Origin: Propionibacteriaceae bacterium
GTDB taxonomy: Bacteria > Actinomycetota > Actinomycetes > Propionibacteriales > Propionibacteriaceae
Assembly (NCBI GenBank): GCA_003158895.1
Contig: PMLO01000136.1
Span: forward strand, 1 to 6,731
Reading direction: 5' to 3'
Length of the DNA stretch: 6,731 nt
Below, in pieces: positions 1 to 5,757 of the stretch. The notes beneath the pieces are model-generated. The model worked only from the letters and a program-made list of their open reading frames with translations. It was not told where the DNA came from and did no database searches. A program made the position numbers and the translations under genes. Each line of letters begins with the position of its first letter. Position 1 is the stretch's first letter.

Positions 1-1
1 C

Positions 2-232
2 GTCCGTGGCGTGCTCCCCAACGAACAGGGTCCGTACTCGTGGTGGCGCTGGGGGCCGGGCCCGTTCGAGAGCGACGTGGGGTGGCGGATCGACTACCAG
101 CTGGCCACACCGGGCCTGGCCGGGGCCGCGTTGATTGCAGGCACGGACAAGGCGACGGGATACGACGCCAGGATGTCCGATCACGCGCCGGTGGTCGTCG
201 AGTACGCCTCTCGCCCGCAACTGTTCACCTGA
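2..232 (+). CDS. xth: Exodeoxyribonuclease III, C-terminal fragment (5' end outside window)
   Basis: This is the last 76 residues of an AP endonuclease/3'-5' exonuclease of the ExoIII (Xth) family, which cuts DNA at abasic sites in base-excision repair. The reading frame enters from the left edge and ends at TGA 230-232. Visible family hallmarks are GPYSWWRWG, where ExoIII proteins have an aromatic Y-S/T-W-W motif, then GWRIDYQLATPGLA, the core strand carrying the conserved R-I-D-Y, and SDHAPVVVEY, whose D-H pair contains the catalytic histidine of the fold. The start and the metal-binding N-terminal half are not in the window. The gene is followed by a gap of 115 bp before the phosphate transporter. 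No strong hairpin terminator was seen there, so read-through cannot be excluded. Confidence 0.93.
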   Translation, partial: VRGVLPNEQGPYSWWRWGPGPFESDVGWRIDYQLATPGLAGAALIAGTDKATGYDARMSDHAPVVVEYASRPQLFT

Positions 233-279
233 CATCGTGCCTTGTCAGAGCATGGTTGCAAATCCGCTACCTTCCCAAA

Positions 280-319
280 GTGAACAGTTGGTGACCAACA
301 CCTCCGCTGGCTGGTGAAC
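280..319 (-). promoter_or_regulatory. Candidate PHO-box-like direct repeats upstream of pitA
   Basis: On the plus strand GTGAACAGTTG (280-290) is followed directly by GTGACCAACAC (291-301), an 11-bp periodic pair. A third unit, GGTGAAC, lies at 313-319, about 22-23 bp after the second. Read on the minus strand these become GTTCAC-type units. They resemble the 11-nt GTTCACC direct repeats bound by PhoP in Streptomyces, and similar RegX3 sites in mycobacteria. Only two units keep exact 11-bp spacing and the orientation is inverted relative to pitA. The link to phosphate control rests mainly on the neighbouring gene being a phosphate transporter. Confidence 0.35.
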
Positions 320-347
320 GGAGGGTGTCGTACGCGACGATCAACTC

Positions 348-1595
348 GTGGACATTGCCCCCATGATCGTGCTCGGAATGGTCATCCTGACGAGCTTGGC
401 ATTCGATTTCACGAACGGCTTCCACGACACCGCGAACGCCATGGCGACCTCGATCGCCACCGGTGCGCTCAAGCCGAAGGCGGCAGTGGCGCTGTCAGCC
501 GTCCTCAATCTGATCGGCGCCTTCCTCAGCGTTCAGGTGGCGTTGACCGTCACAAACTCGGTCATCCGGATCCAGGACAGCACGGGAGCGCCGAACCCGC
601 AGCTCACCGCGAACGGCGGTAGCGCGCTCCTGCTCATCGTGCTCGCGGGACTCGTCGGCGCCATCATCTGGAACCTGCTCACCTGGCTGTTGGGGCTGCC
701 AAGCTCCTCGTCCCACGCGCTCTTCGGCGGCCTCATCGGCGCGACGATTGCAGGCCTCGGCTTCTCTGCCGTGAAGTGGGTCGGTACGGACACCAAGCTC
801 GACGGCGTGGTCGGCAAGGTGATCCTGCCCGCGGTCCTGTCACCCGTGATCGCGTCCGTCGTCGCCATGACCGGTACGTGGATCATCTACAAGGTGACCA
901 AGAAGGTCGCCGAGAAGTTCCGCAACGACGGCTTCCGCTGGGGCCAGATCGGCTCGGCCTCGCTGATCTCTCTCGCGCACGGCATGAACGATGCCCAGAA
1001 GACGATGGGCATCATCACGCTGGCGCTCATCGCGTCGGGCAACTGGACCGACCTCCATGCCGTACCGCTCTGGGTCAAGGCGGCCTGTGCCACCGCGATC
1101 GCGCTCGGTACGTTCATCGGCGGCTGGCGCATCATCCGTACCCTCGGCAAGGGTCTCGTCGAGATCGACTCTCCCCAGGGGCTGGCGGCCGACTCGGCCT
1201 CCGCGGCCACGATCATCGTGTCCAGCCATCTCGGCTTCGCGCTGTCGACCACGCACGTGGCGACGGGCTCGATCATCGGTACAGGTCTTGGTCGCAAGGG
1301 CGCCCAGGTCCGCTGGGCCGTCGCCCTCCGCATGCTGGTCGCCTGGCTGATCACGCTGCCGTCGGCGGGCCTGGTCGCAGCCCTCGCGTGGGCCGTCGGG
1401 CACTTCATCGGTGGCCTTGCCGGCGCGATCGTGATCTTCGCGATCCTGATCGGATGTGCGGGATTCGTGTTCTGGCACTCGCGCAAGAACCCTGTGGGGC
1501 ATCACAATGTGACCGACGAGTGGGAGACGAGCGCGGGCGACGTGCTCCAGGTCCCGGTTGTCCCGGTGGAGAGCGCGAAGGAGGCCGTGCGATGA
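348..1595 (+). CDS. pitA: PiT-family inorganic phosphate transporter
   Basis: This is a 415-residue multi-pass inner-membrane permease, predicted to import phosphate (typically as a metal-phosphate complex with H+ symport in bacterial Pit proteins). Both halves carry the PiT duplication signature: GFHDTANAMATS at residues 24-35 and SLAHGMNDAQK at about 208-218. Each has the conserved N/H-D pair in a small-residue helix. Hydrophobic segments fill the chain up to about residue 375, followed by a hydrophilic C-terminal tail. The length is close to mycobacterial PitA. The start is GTG 348; the only nearby alternative is ATG 363 (residue 6). Neither has a Shine-Dalgarno at normal distance, the nearest GGAGG being at 320-324, 23 nt upstream. 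A stop at 315-317 limits the frame upstream. The stop overlaps the next gene by 4 nt (ATGA), indicating coupled translation. Confidence 0.95.
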   Translation: MDIAPMIVLGMVILTSLAFDFTNGFHDTANAMATSIATGALKPKAAVALSAVLNLIGAFLSVQVALTVTNSVIRIQDSTGAPNPQLTANGGSALLLIVLAGLVGAIIWNLLTWLLGLPSSSSHALFGGLIGATIAGLGFSAVKWVGTDTKLDGVVGKVILPAVLSPVIASVVAMTGTWIIYKVTKKVAEKFRNDGFRWGQIGSASLISLAHGMNDAQKTMGIITLALIASGNWTDLHAVPLWVKAACATAIALGTFIGGWRIIRTLGKGLVEIDSPQGLAADSASAATIIVSSHLGFALSTTHVATGSIIGTGLGRKGAQVRWAVALRMLVAWLITLPSAGLVAALAWAVGHFIGGLAGAIVIFAILIGCAGFVFWHSRKNPVGHHNVTDEWETSAGDVLQVPVVPVESAKEAVR

Positions 1596-1891
1596 GCCAG
1601 CTCTGGCTAGCGCTGCAAGCAGGCGCCCAAGTGCTCTTCGCGGCGCTCCTTCTCGGTGCCGGCCTTCCGGCGATCTTCGCGCTGGGTATGCGCTCCCTCG
1701 CGTACGGAGCAGGCGGTACGGCCGAGGTGGCCGTCGAGTCGAAGCCTCGTCCGGTCGGCAAGGTTCTTGCGGCCGTGTGCTTCGGCGTGGTTGTCGTCGC
1801 GATCCTGCTCGGCATCTCCTGGATCGTCGGCACCGGTATGGGCTACAGCCTCGTCTTCGACCATCTGATCCCCACTTTCCGGAAGAAGTAG
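1592..1891 (+). CDS. Small two-helix membrane protein linked to PiT transporter (Rv0544c-like)
   Basis: This 99-residue protein has two hydrophobic segments, about residues 10-32 and 57-80, separated by a short polar loop (AVESKPRPVGK) and ending in a basic tail (FRKK). It begins at ATG 1592 inside the last codons of pitA (ATGA overlap) behind a strong AAGGAGG at 1578-1584 with 7-nt spacing, so the start is secure. Position, size and topology match the membrane protein between pitA and the DUF3349 gene in mycobacteria (Rv0544c, from memory). The function is unknown. The tight coupling suggests a subunit, stabiliser or regulator of the phosphate permease, which is inference from gene order only. 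A longer reading frame runs upstream through pitA, but it is out of frame with that gene and not credible. Confidence 0.85.
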   Translation: MSQLWLALQAGAQVLFAALLLGAGLPAIFALGMRSLAYGAGGTAEVAVESKPRPVGKVLAAVCFGVVVVAILLGISWIVGTGMGYSLVFDHLIPTFRKK

Positions 1892-1895
1892 GTCG

Positions 1896-2654
1896 GTGGC
1901 GCGTGCTGGCCGTTCTCGCAACGTGGTGACACGTGTGGTGGGCTGGCTGCGCGCCGGATACCCCGATGGAGTCCCCCAGCAGGACTACATCGCGCTGCTC
2001 GGTATCCTCCATCGCCAGCTGAGCGACGAGGAGATCATCGAGATCGCGCAGACGCTCGCTGTCGGCAGCGAGGAGGACGTCGAAGCGCGGATCCGGCTCG
2101 CGATCAAGCGGAGGACTCTTCAGCCCGCGACCGACGACGAGGTGGCCCGGGTCTCGTCCCGGCTCGCCACGGTTGGCTGGCCGCTCGCCGTCGTCGAGTC
2201 CGACAGCCCAGACGACACCGAGCACACCGATGACACCGAGCACACCGAGCAGACGGACGACACCGACGACGCGGAGCTGTTGCCTGGGCCCAGTGAACCC
2301 CTGGCCGTGTCGGCGAGCGAGACCCGGCCTCTCGTAGAGGTGCGCACGTCGGACTCCGAGGCCCGACGCAACATCATGAAGCGGCTCATCGCGTGGGTGC
2401 GCCAGGGCTACCCCACGGGAGTGCCCGCGGCCGACTACGTACCGCTCATCGCTCTTCTCAGCCGACGCCTCACCAAGGACGAGGTCATCGACATCGTCAT
2501 CGAGCTTCGTGGTGCCGGCGTCCTGCCCAGCGAGACGGGCCGCATCGGCGCCGCCATCATGGGTACCACGAACGAGGTCCCGAGCATCGAGGAGATCGAG
2601 CGCGTCCGGCACCACCTCGCGGAGATGACCGGTACAGACTTCAGCGAGGATTGA
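1896..2654 (+). CDS. Tandem DUF3349-domain protein with acidic repeat linker (Rv0543c-like, duplicated)
   Basis: This soluble protein of 252 residues is built from two copies of the DUF3349 helical domain. Copy 1 spans about residues 10-98 (WLRAGYPDGVPQQDYIALLG, later DEEIIEIAQTL and ending VSSRLATVGWPL). Copy 2 spans about 156-247 (WVRQGYPTGVPAADYVPLIA, later KDEVIDIVIEL and VRHHLAEM). The linker, about 99-155, is very acidic and contains repeated DDTEHT units. The single-domain relative in M. tuberculosis (Rv0543c, about 100 residues, from memory) lies in the same order after pitA, so a domain duplication is apparent here. No molecular function is established for the family. The start is GTG 1896, four bases after the previous stop, with GGAAGAAGTAGG just upstream; GTG 1923 and 1926 are weaker alternatives. 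No signal peptide or membrane segment is seen. Confidence 0.88.
   Translation: MARAGRSRNVVTRVVGWLRAGYPDGVPQQDYIALLGILHRQLSDEEIIEIAQTLAVGSEEDVEARIRLAIKRRTLQPATDDEVARVSSRLATVGWPLAVVESDSPDDTEHTDDTEHTEQTDDTDDAELLPGPSEPLAVSASETRPLVEVRTSDSEARRNIMKRLIAWVRQGYPTGVPAADYVPLIALLSRRLTKDEVIDIVIELRGAGVLPSETGRIGAAIMGTTNEVPSIEEIERVRHHLAEMTGTDFSED
2211..2270 (+). repeat. 18-bp tandem repeat encoding DDTEHT acidic linker
   Basis: Two 18-bp units, 2211-2228 and 2229-2246, differ by one base (GACGAC versus GATGAC start) and each encode DDTEHT. A decayed continuation runs to 2270 (EQT, DDT, DD). The array lies exactly in the linker between the two DUF3349 domains, so unit-number changes would alter linker length in frame. 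Confidence 0.85.
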
Positions 2655-2679
2655 GCGGACGCGCTCGAAGGGAGAGCCC

Positions 2680-3504
2680 GTGTCGCTGAGCGCTGTCGCC
2701 GACGAGCTGTACGGAGCGGACCCGGCCACCTTCGTCGCGCGCCGTACGGAGCTCGTCAAGCAGGCTCGTACGGCCGGCGACAAGGCCCTCGCAGCCCAGA
2801 TCGGTGCGCTGCGGCGGCCGACGGTGGCCGCCTGGTACCTGAACCTGCTCGCCCGCTCAGGCTCCACGGAGCTCGATGACCTCATCGACCTTGGCGCCAC
2901 GATGCGCCAGGCACAGGCGGAGCTCGACATGGCCCGGGTCGCATCGCTCGCCCCTCGACGGCGGGAGCTCGAGCGCGCCGTGCAGCGGCGCCTCGACATG
3001 GTGCTGGCGAGGCAAGGGATCACGCCCAGCCCTGCCGTATGGACGGAGGTCGGCGACACCTTGACCGCAGTCGCCGCCGATGCGTCTGCGGCCGCCGCGG
3101 TACAGTCCGGGTGCCTCGCTCGAAGCCTCGTGTACGCCGGCTTCGGCGAGGTCGACCTGTCCGATGCCGTCGGCGCCGAGCTGGAGGCCTGGGTCGACCG
3201 GCGGGCGGCCGATCGCGTCGAGGCCGAGGCGCAATCGCCGACAGCCGAGCCGGAACCGGTCACCGCAGAACCCCCAGCCGTACACGCGGTGGCAAAGCTG
3301 ACGTCCGAGGCGGAGCGGGGTCACGCGCGGGAGAGACTCGCAGCCGCTGTGGACGAAACCCAGGACGCGCAACGAGAGGTCGATGAGATCGGTCTCGCGT
3401 ACGCAGCGGCTCAGGCGCGACTCCGTACCGCCGAGGCCGCGGAAGCCGATGCGCGCTCTGCGCTCGATGCTGCGGACGTGGCCGCTGCGACCGACGCCGA
3501 CTAG
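2680..3504 (+). CDS. Ala-rich protein with C-terminal coiled coil, uncharacterised actinobacterial family
   Basis: I do not recognise a named function. The 274-residue product is cytoplasmic by appearance, with no signal peptide or membrane helix. Residues 1-60 read as a small helical unit (ADELYGADPATFVARRTEL, then ALRRPTVAAWYLNLLAR). This pattern recurs in actinobacterial hypothetical proteins as I remember them. Residues about 60-180 are helical and Ala/Leu-rich. A Pro/Glu linker follows at about 187-203 (SPTAEPEPVTAEPPAVH), then a long Ala/Glu/Arg coiled coil at about 206-270. The start is GTG 2680 with AAGGGAG at 2668-2674, 5 nt away. It follows the DUF3349 gene by 25 bp and probably shares its transcript. 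Its TAG stop uses the same CTAG as the converging gene's stop. Confidence 0.82.
   Translation: MSLSAVADELYGADPATFVARRTELVKQARTAGDKALAAQIGALRRPTVAAWYLNLLARSGSTELDDLIDLGATMRQAQAELDMARVASLAPRRRELERAVQRRLDMVLARQGITPSPAVWTEVGDTLTAVAADASAAAAVQSGCLARSLVYAGFGEVDLSDAVGAELEAWVDRRAADRVEAEAQSPTAEPEPVTAEPPAVHAVAKLTSEAERGHARERLAAAVDETQDAQREVDEIGLAYAAAQARLRTAEAAEADARSALDAADVAAATDAD
3501..3504. other. Shared CTAG: convergent stop codons of two genes
   Basis: The palindrome CTAG gives TAG (3502-3504) to the plus-strand gene and TAG (3503-3501) to the minus-strand gene. The two coding regions therefore overlap by four bases tail to tail, leaving no room for an intergenic terminator. Any terminator of either transcript must lie inside the opposing gene. 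Confidence 0.95.
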
Positions 3505-4274
3505 GACCGATCTCGTACGGCGTCAGGCCCGGCGCGAAGCTCGGCGATCTTCGCGTCGCGGTCGGCAACGAGCGCGCGGAGGTGCTCGACGGCGATCGCG
3601 TCGGCGTCGGAGTGTTCGTCGGCCTCGCGGATCCTGCGTCGCAGGGCGTCGTTCTCGCGGGTGAGACCATCGATCTGCTGCTGGAGCTGCGGGACCATGC
3701 GGTCCCAGGCGGACAGTGCGCCGGCCTCGATGCGGCCGAGCTCGAGGTCCCGGCTTCTCAGTTCCTGGCGCAGCTGCTGGACGTCTTCGGAGGTCGAGAC
3801 CTGGGCGCCCATGCGCGCCCGGTACGGGGCAGCGCTCGGGCCTGCCGGCGTGGACGTGATCACCGCGCTCGGAGGCAGGTACGGGGTCGTCTTGGGGCTC
3901 GATGCTGGCCGGATGACCGTGGAGTCTGGGTCGTCGACCTCGTGCAGGGGAACGTGATCGATGAGCGTGGCCCCGTAGGGCAGACGCTGCGCGAGGGGCT
4001 GCGGCGCGACATCGGCAGGCGCATCGGCATCCGGATCCACCTCGGCGATTGGCGTCTCGGAGCCCTCGCCGACGTCAGCGTCGGTCGCCTTCGGCGCGAA
4101 GGGAGAAGCGCCCGGCTCCGGTCGGGAAATGGTTGCGATCGCCTGCGCGAAGACCTTCTCGCTGCGCCGACGGCTGCCGCGGCCGATCAGCCAGCCGAGG
4201 ATGCCCGCCAGAAGAGCGGTGACGGCGACGACGACTCCGACCTGGGCGAGAACGTACTGGAATCCGTCAAGCAT
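3501..4274 (-). CDS. Membrane-anchored coiled-coil protein, unknown function
   Basis: This 257-residue protein has one N-terminal membrane helix (about residues 11-31), immediately followed by RGSRRRSEK. By the positive-inside rule, that basic stretch places the body of the protein in the cytoplasm. Residues about 40-160 are Pro/Ala/Asp-rich and look disordered. Residues about 163-248 form a charged coiled coil (for example EDVQQLRQELRSRDLELGR, later LTRENDALRRRI). ATG 4274 overlaps the last base of the OmpA-like gene's stop (TGATG). An AGGAG at 4284-4280 lies inside that gene, so translation is probably coupled. It is the last gene of the minus-strand operon. A cytoplasmic coiled coil tethered to the membrane next to a wall-binding protein suggests a scaffold or envelope-spanning partner, which is inferred. 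I recognise no named family. Confidence 0.85.
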   Translation of the reverse strand: MLDGFQYVLAQVGVVVAVTALLAGILGWLIGRGSRRRSEKVFAQAIATISRPEPGASPFAPKATDADVGEGSETPIAEVDPDADAPADVAPQPLAQRLPYGATLIDHVPLHEVDDPDSTVIRPASSPKTTPYLPPSAVITSTPAGPSAAPYRARMGAQVSTSEDVQQLRQELRSRDLELGRIEAGALSAWDRMVPQLQQQIDGLTRENDALRRRIREADEHSDADAIAVEHLRALVADRDAKIAELRAGPDAVRDRS

Positions 4275-5146
4275 CAGCTCTCCTGGGTCATCGTGACGGT
4301 CACGCGTCGGTTGAGCGCACGGCCCTGAGAGGTGCTACTGCTGGCGGCGGGGTCGTTGCCGCCGCGGGATGCGGCCGTGATCCGCGACGAGCTCGCGCCG
4401 TCGGCGACGAGCACTGCCTGGACCGCCTTGGCTCGGGCCAGGCCCAGGGCCTGACGCCCCGCCGCGGTGCCGCTCGTGTCGGTGTACCCGGTCAGAAGGA
4501 CCGTCATTGTCGGATGGGCGACCATGAACGAAGCGATCTGTGCTACCTCGGCCTTGCCCGCCTTGTTGACGGTTGCCGAGTCGCCGTCGAAGAGGATCTG
4601 AGGCCAGGCCGGGATGGCCACGGGGGGCAACGTCGTGGTCGCCGCGACGCTTGCCGTCGGTACAGGCGTGGCGGGTACGGCGGTACTGGTGATCATCGCG
4701 GTCGAGGACGGAGCGGTCGACGCCATCGACATCGCTGAGCTAGGCGTGGCGCTGGAGGCAGGCGTGGCGCTCGAGGCCGGCGTCGCGCTGGAGCCCGGAA
4801 GGATCGTCCGGGTCGCGCTCGGCGGTACAGGCGTGGCGGTGTCGGACGGGCTCGACTGCGGTGTCACGGGCGGTGCGCCCTCGCCGATAGCGACGATCCG
4901 TACGCCGGGAATGGTCTTCAACGCGGCGATCGCGTCGGCGCGGGCGCTGGCCGTGTCAGCCCAGACGTGCGCGTCGCGTCCCGAGAACGTGACGGTGGCC
5001 GAGAGCTGATGGGCATCCAACGTCGTTCGAGCCTCGTCGACGAGATCGGACTGCATCGCCTGCGCCGTCCAGTACGTGCCGACGCACATGGTGGCGGCCA
5101 AACCCGTGGCGAGAAGGGTCCCGCCGGCAAGGCGACCGAATGACAT
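4274..5146 (-). CDS. Membrane-anchored BON + OmpA-like peptidoglycan-binding protein (ArfA-like architecture)
   Basis: The product has 290 residues. An N-terminal hydrophobic anchor spans about 5-30, with no clear signal-peptidase site. A BON-like domain follows at about 33-89 (TLDAHQLSATVTFSGRDAHVW, then IPGVRIVAIGE). A Ser/Thr/Ala/Pro linker runs from about 90 to 178, and an OmpA C-terminal domain from about 183 to 287 (ILFDGDSATV, TGYTDTSGT, GRALNRRVTV). Asp223 and Arg238 sit in GYTD and LARA at the same 15-residue spacing as the diaminopimelate-binding D271/R286 pair known in Acinetobacter OmpA, so peptidoglycan binding outside the membrane is likely. Anchor + BON + OmpA recalls mycobacterial ArfA/OmpATb (Rv0899). 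Here, however, the linker separates one BON unit from OmpA, and the neighbours do not look like arfB/arfC. ATG 5146 has GAAGGA at 5159-5154 with 7-nt spacing. Confidence 0.9.
   Translation of the reverse strand: MSFGRLAGGTLLATGLAATMCVGTYWTAQAMQSDLVDEARTTLDAHQLSATVTFSGRDAHVWADTASARADAIAALKTIPGVRIVAIGEGAPPVTPQSSPSDTATPVPPSATRTILPGSSATPASSATPASSATPSSAMSMASTAPSSTAMITSTAVPATPVPTASVAATTTLPPVAIPAWPQILFDGDSATVNKAGKAEVAQIASFMVAHPTMTVLLTGYTDTSGTAAGRQALGLARAKAVQAVLVADGASSSRITAASRGGNDPAASSSTSQGRALNRRVTVTMTQES
4743..4796 (-). repeat. Three 18-bp tandem repeats encoding SSATPA/S linker units
   Basis: Units at 4743-4760, 4761-4778 and 4779-4796 share the pattern GGCGTSGCGCTSGAGSCM on the plus strand. On the minus strand they encode SSATPA, SSATPA and a related unit in the Ser/Thr/Pro spacer between the BON and OmpA domains. 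The array keeps frame, so copy-number change would tune linker length. Such spacers in extracytoplasmic actinobacterial proteins are often flexible and sometimes O-mannosylated. Confidence 0.85.
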
Positions 5147-5162
5147 GGATGCGTCCTTCGTC

Positions 5163-5756
5163 TCAGAGACCGAGCTCTGACTTGGCGTCGACCAGCGCCT
5201 CGCGGATCGTCTGATCGCCCAGGCGGGCGAGGAGCGCCTCGGGCATGCCGGCCCGCTCGTACAGCGCGGCCGACATCGCGTGGTCGTAGCCGTACGTGAT
5301 GATCGATCGGGTCATGGACGCGACCCGGTCGAAGCCCTCGACGAGTCGGATGCGGTCAGCCTCGGGGAGCTGCAGACGGTACGAGTTGATGCTGACGTAC
5401 TCGGCCACGTAGTCGGCCATCGCGAGCATCATCGGGTTCGTCACGCGACGCACGACGTGGGTGAGGCCCACCATCGCCATCCACGCCCAGTAGTCGTCGT
5501 CGATGGGGCCGCGCACCGTACGCTCCCACCAGCCGATCAGTGTCTGCTCCCGCATGGGCCGCTCGCCCTCGTGGAAGATCGTGGCGGTCGGAACATGGCC
5601 GTACAGGGTGTCGTAGAAGCCCATGGCGATCTGCGGACCCCACGCGACGAGGGCGTTGGCGTTCGTGGCGATGACGGCTGCGTGCTCGGCTGTCACGCGG
5701 CATGCGGGAGGCGTCTGGTCGATGGCCGTGCGGGCGATCTCGTGCATCGAGTCCAT
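5163..5756 (-). CDS. Stand-alone protoglobin / globin-coupled-sensor-type haem protein
   Basis: This 197-residue protein carries a protoglobin-like sensor globin fold over about residues 20-165 and no output domain. Diagnostic stretches are MGFYDTLYGHVPTATIF (45-61), WWERTVRGPIDDDYWAWMAM (76-95) and VGLTHVVRRVTNPMMLAM (96-113). His100 is the likely proximal haem ligand. Tyr48 sits where globin-coupled sensors have the distal B10 tyrosine; the 52-residue gap is close to Tyr70/His123 in HemAT of Bacillus subtilis (from memory). It would bind O2, NO or CO in the cytoplasm. The C-terminal tail (about 165-197) is short and helical. ATG 5756 has GGAAGG at 5769-5764 with 7-nt spacing; ATG 5747 is an in-frame alternative. 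The gene starts one base after the Roadblock stop and lies 16 bp before the OmpA-like gene. Confidence 0.87.
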   Translation of the reverse strand: MDSMHEIARTAIDQTPPACRVTAEHAAVIATNANALVAWGPQIAMGFYDTLYGHVPTATIFHEGERPMREQTLIGWWERTVRGPIDDDYWAWMAMVGLTHVVRRVTNPMMLAMADYVAEYVSINSYRLQLPEADRIRLVEGFDRVASMTRSIITYGYDHAMSAALYERAGMPEALLARLGDQTIREALVDAKSELGL

Positions 5757-5757
5757 G

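Noticed and set aside
233..347. Rho-independent terminator after xth
   Set aside because: I saw no stable stem followed by a T-tract. The region looks more like regulatory DNA for pitA.
840..3263. Very long open frame on the minus strand (807 codons) opposite pitA, the two-helix gene, DUF3349 and part of the coiled-coil gene
   Set aside because: It is Arg/Asp/Gly-rich with no recognisable domain and lies antisense to genes with clear family motifs. Long antisense frames are usual in GC-rich codon-biased DNA.
5081..5090. Possible lipobox at Cys21 of the OmpA-like protein
   Set aside because: The residues before the Cys read A-T-M. Met at -1 does not fit the usual small residue, so a plain membrane anchor is more likely.
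3501..5146. Assignment of the OmpA-like and coiled-coil genes as an arfA/arfB/arfC operon
   Set aside because: ArfA-like architecture is plausible, but the following gene has a long coiled coil and disordered region that I cannot match to ArfB or ArfC, and the upstream genes differ.
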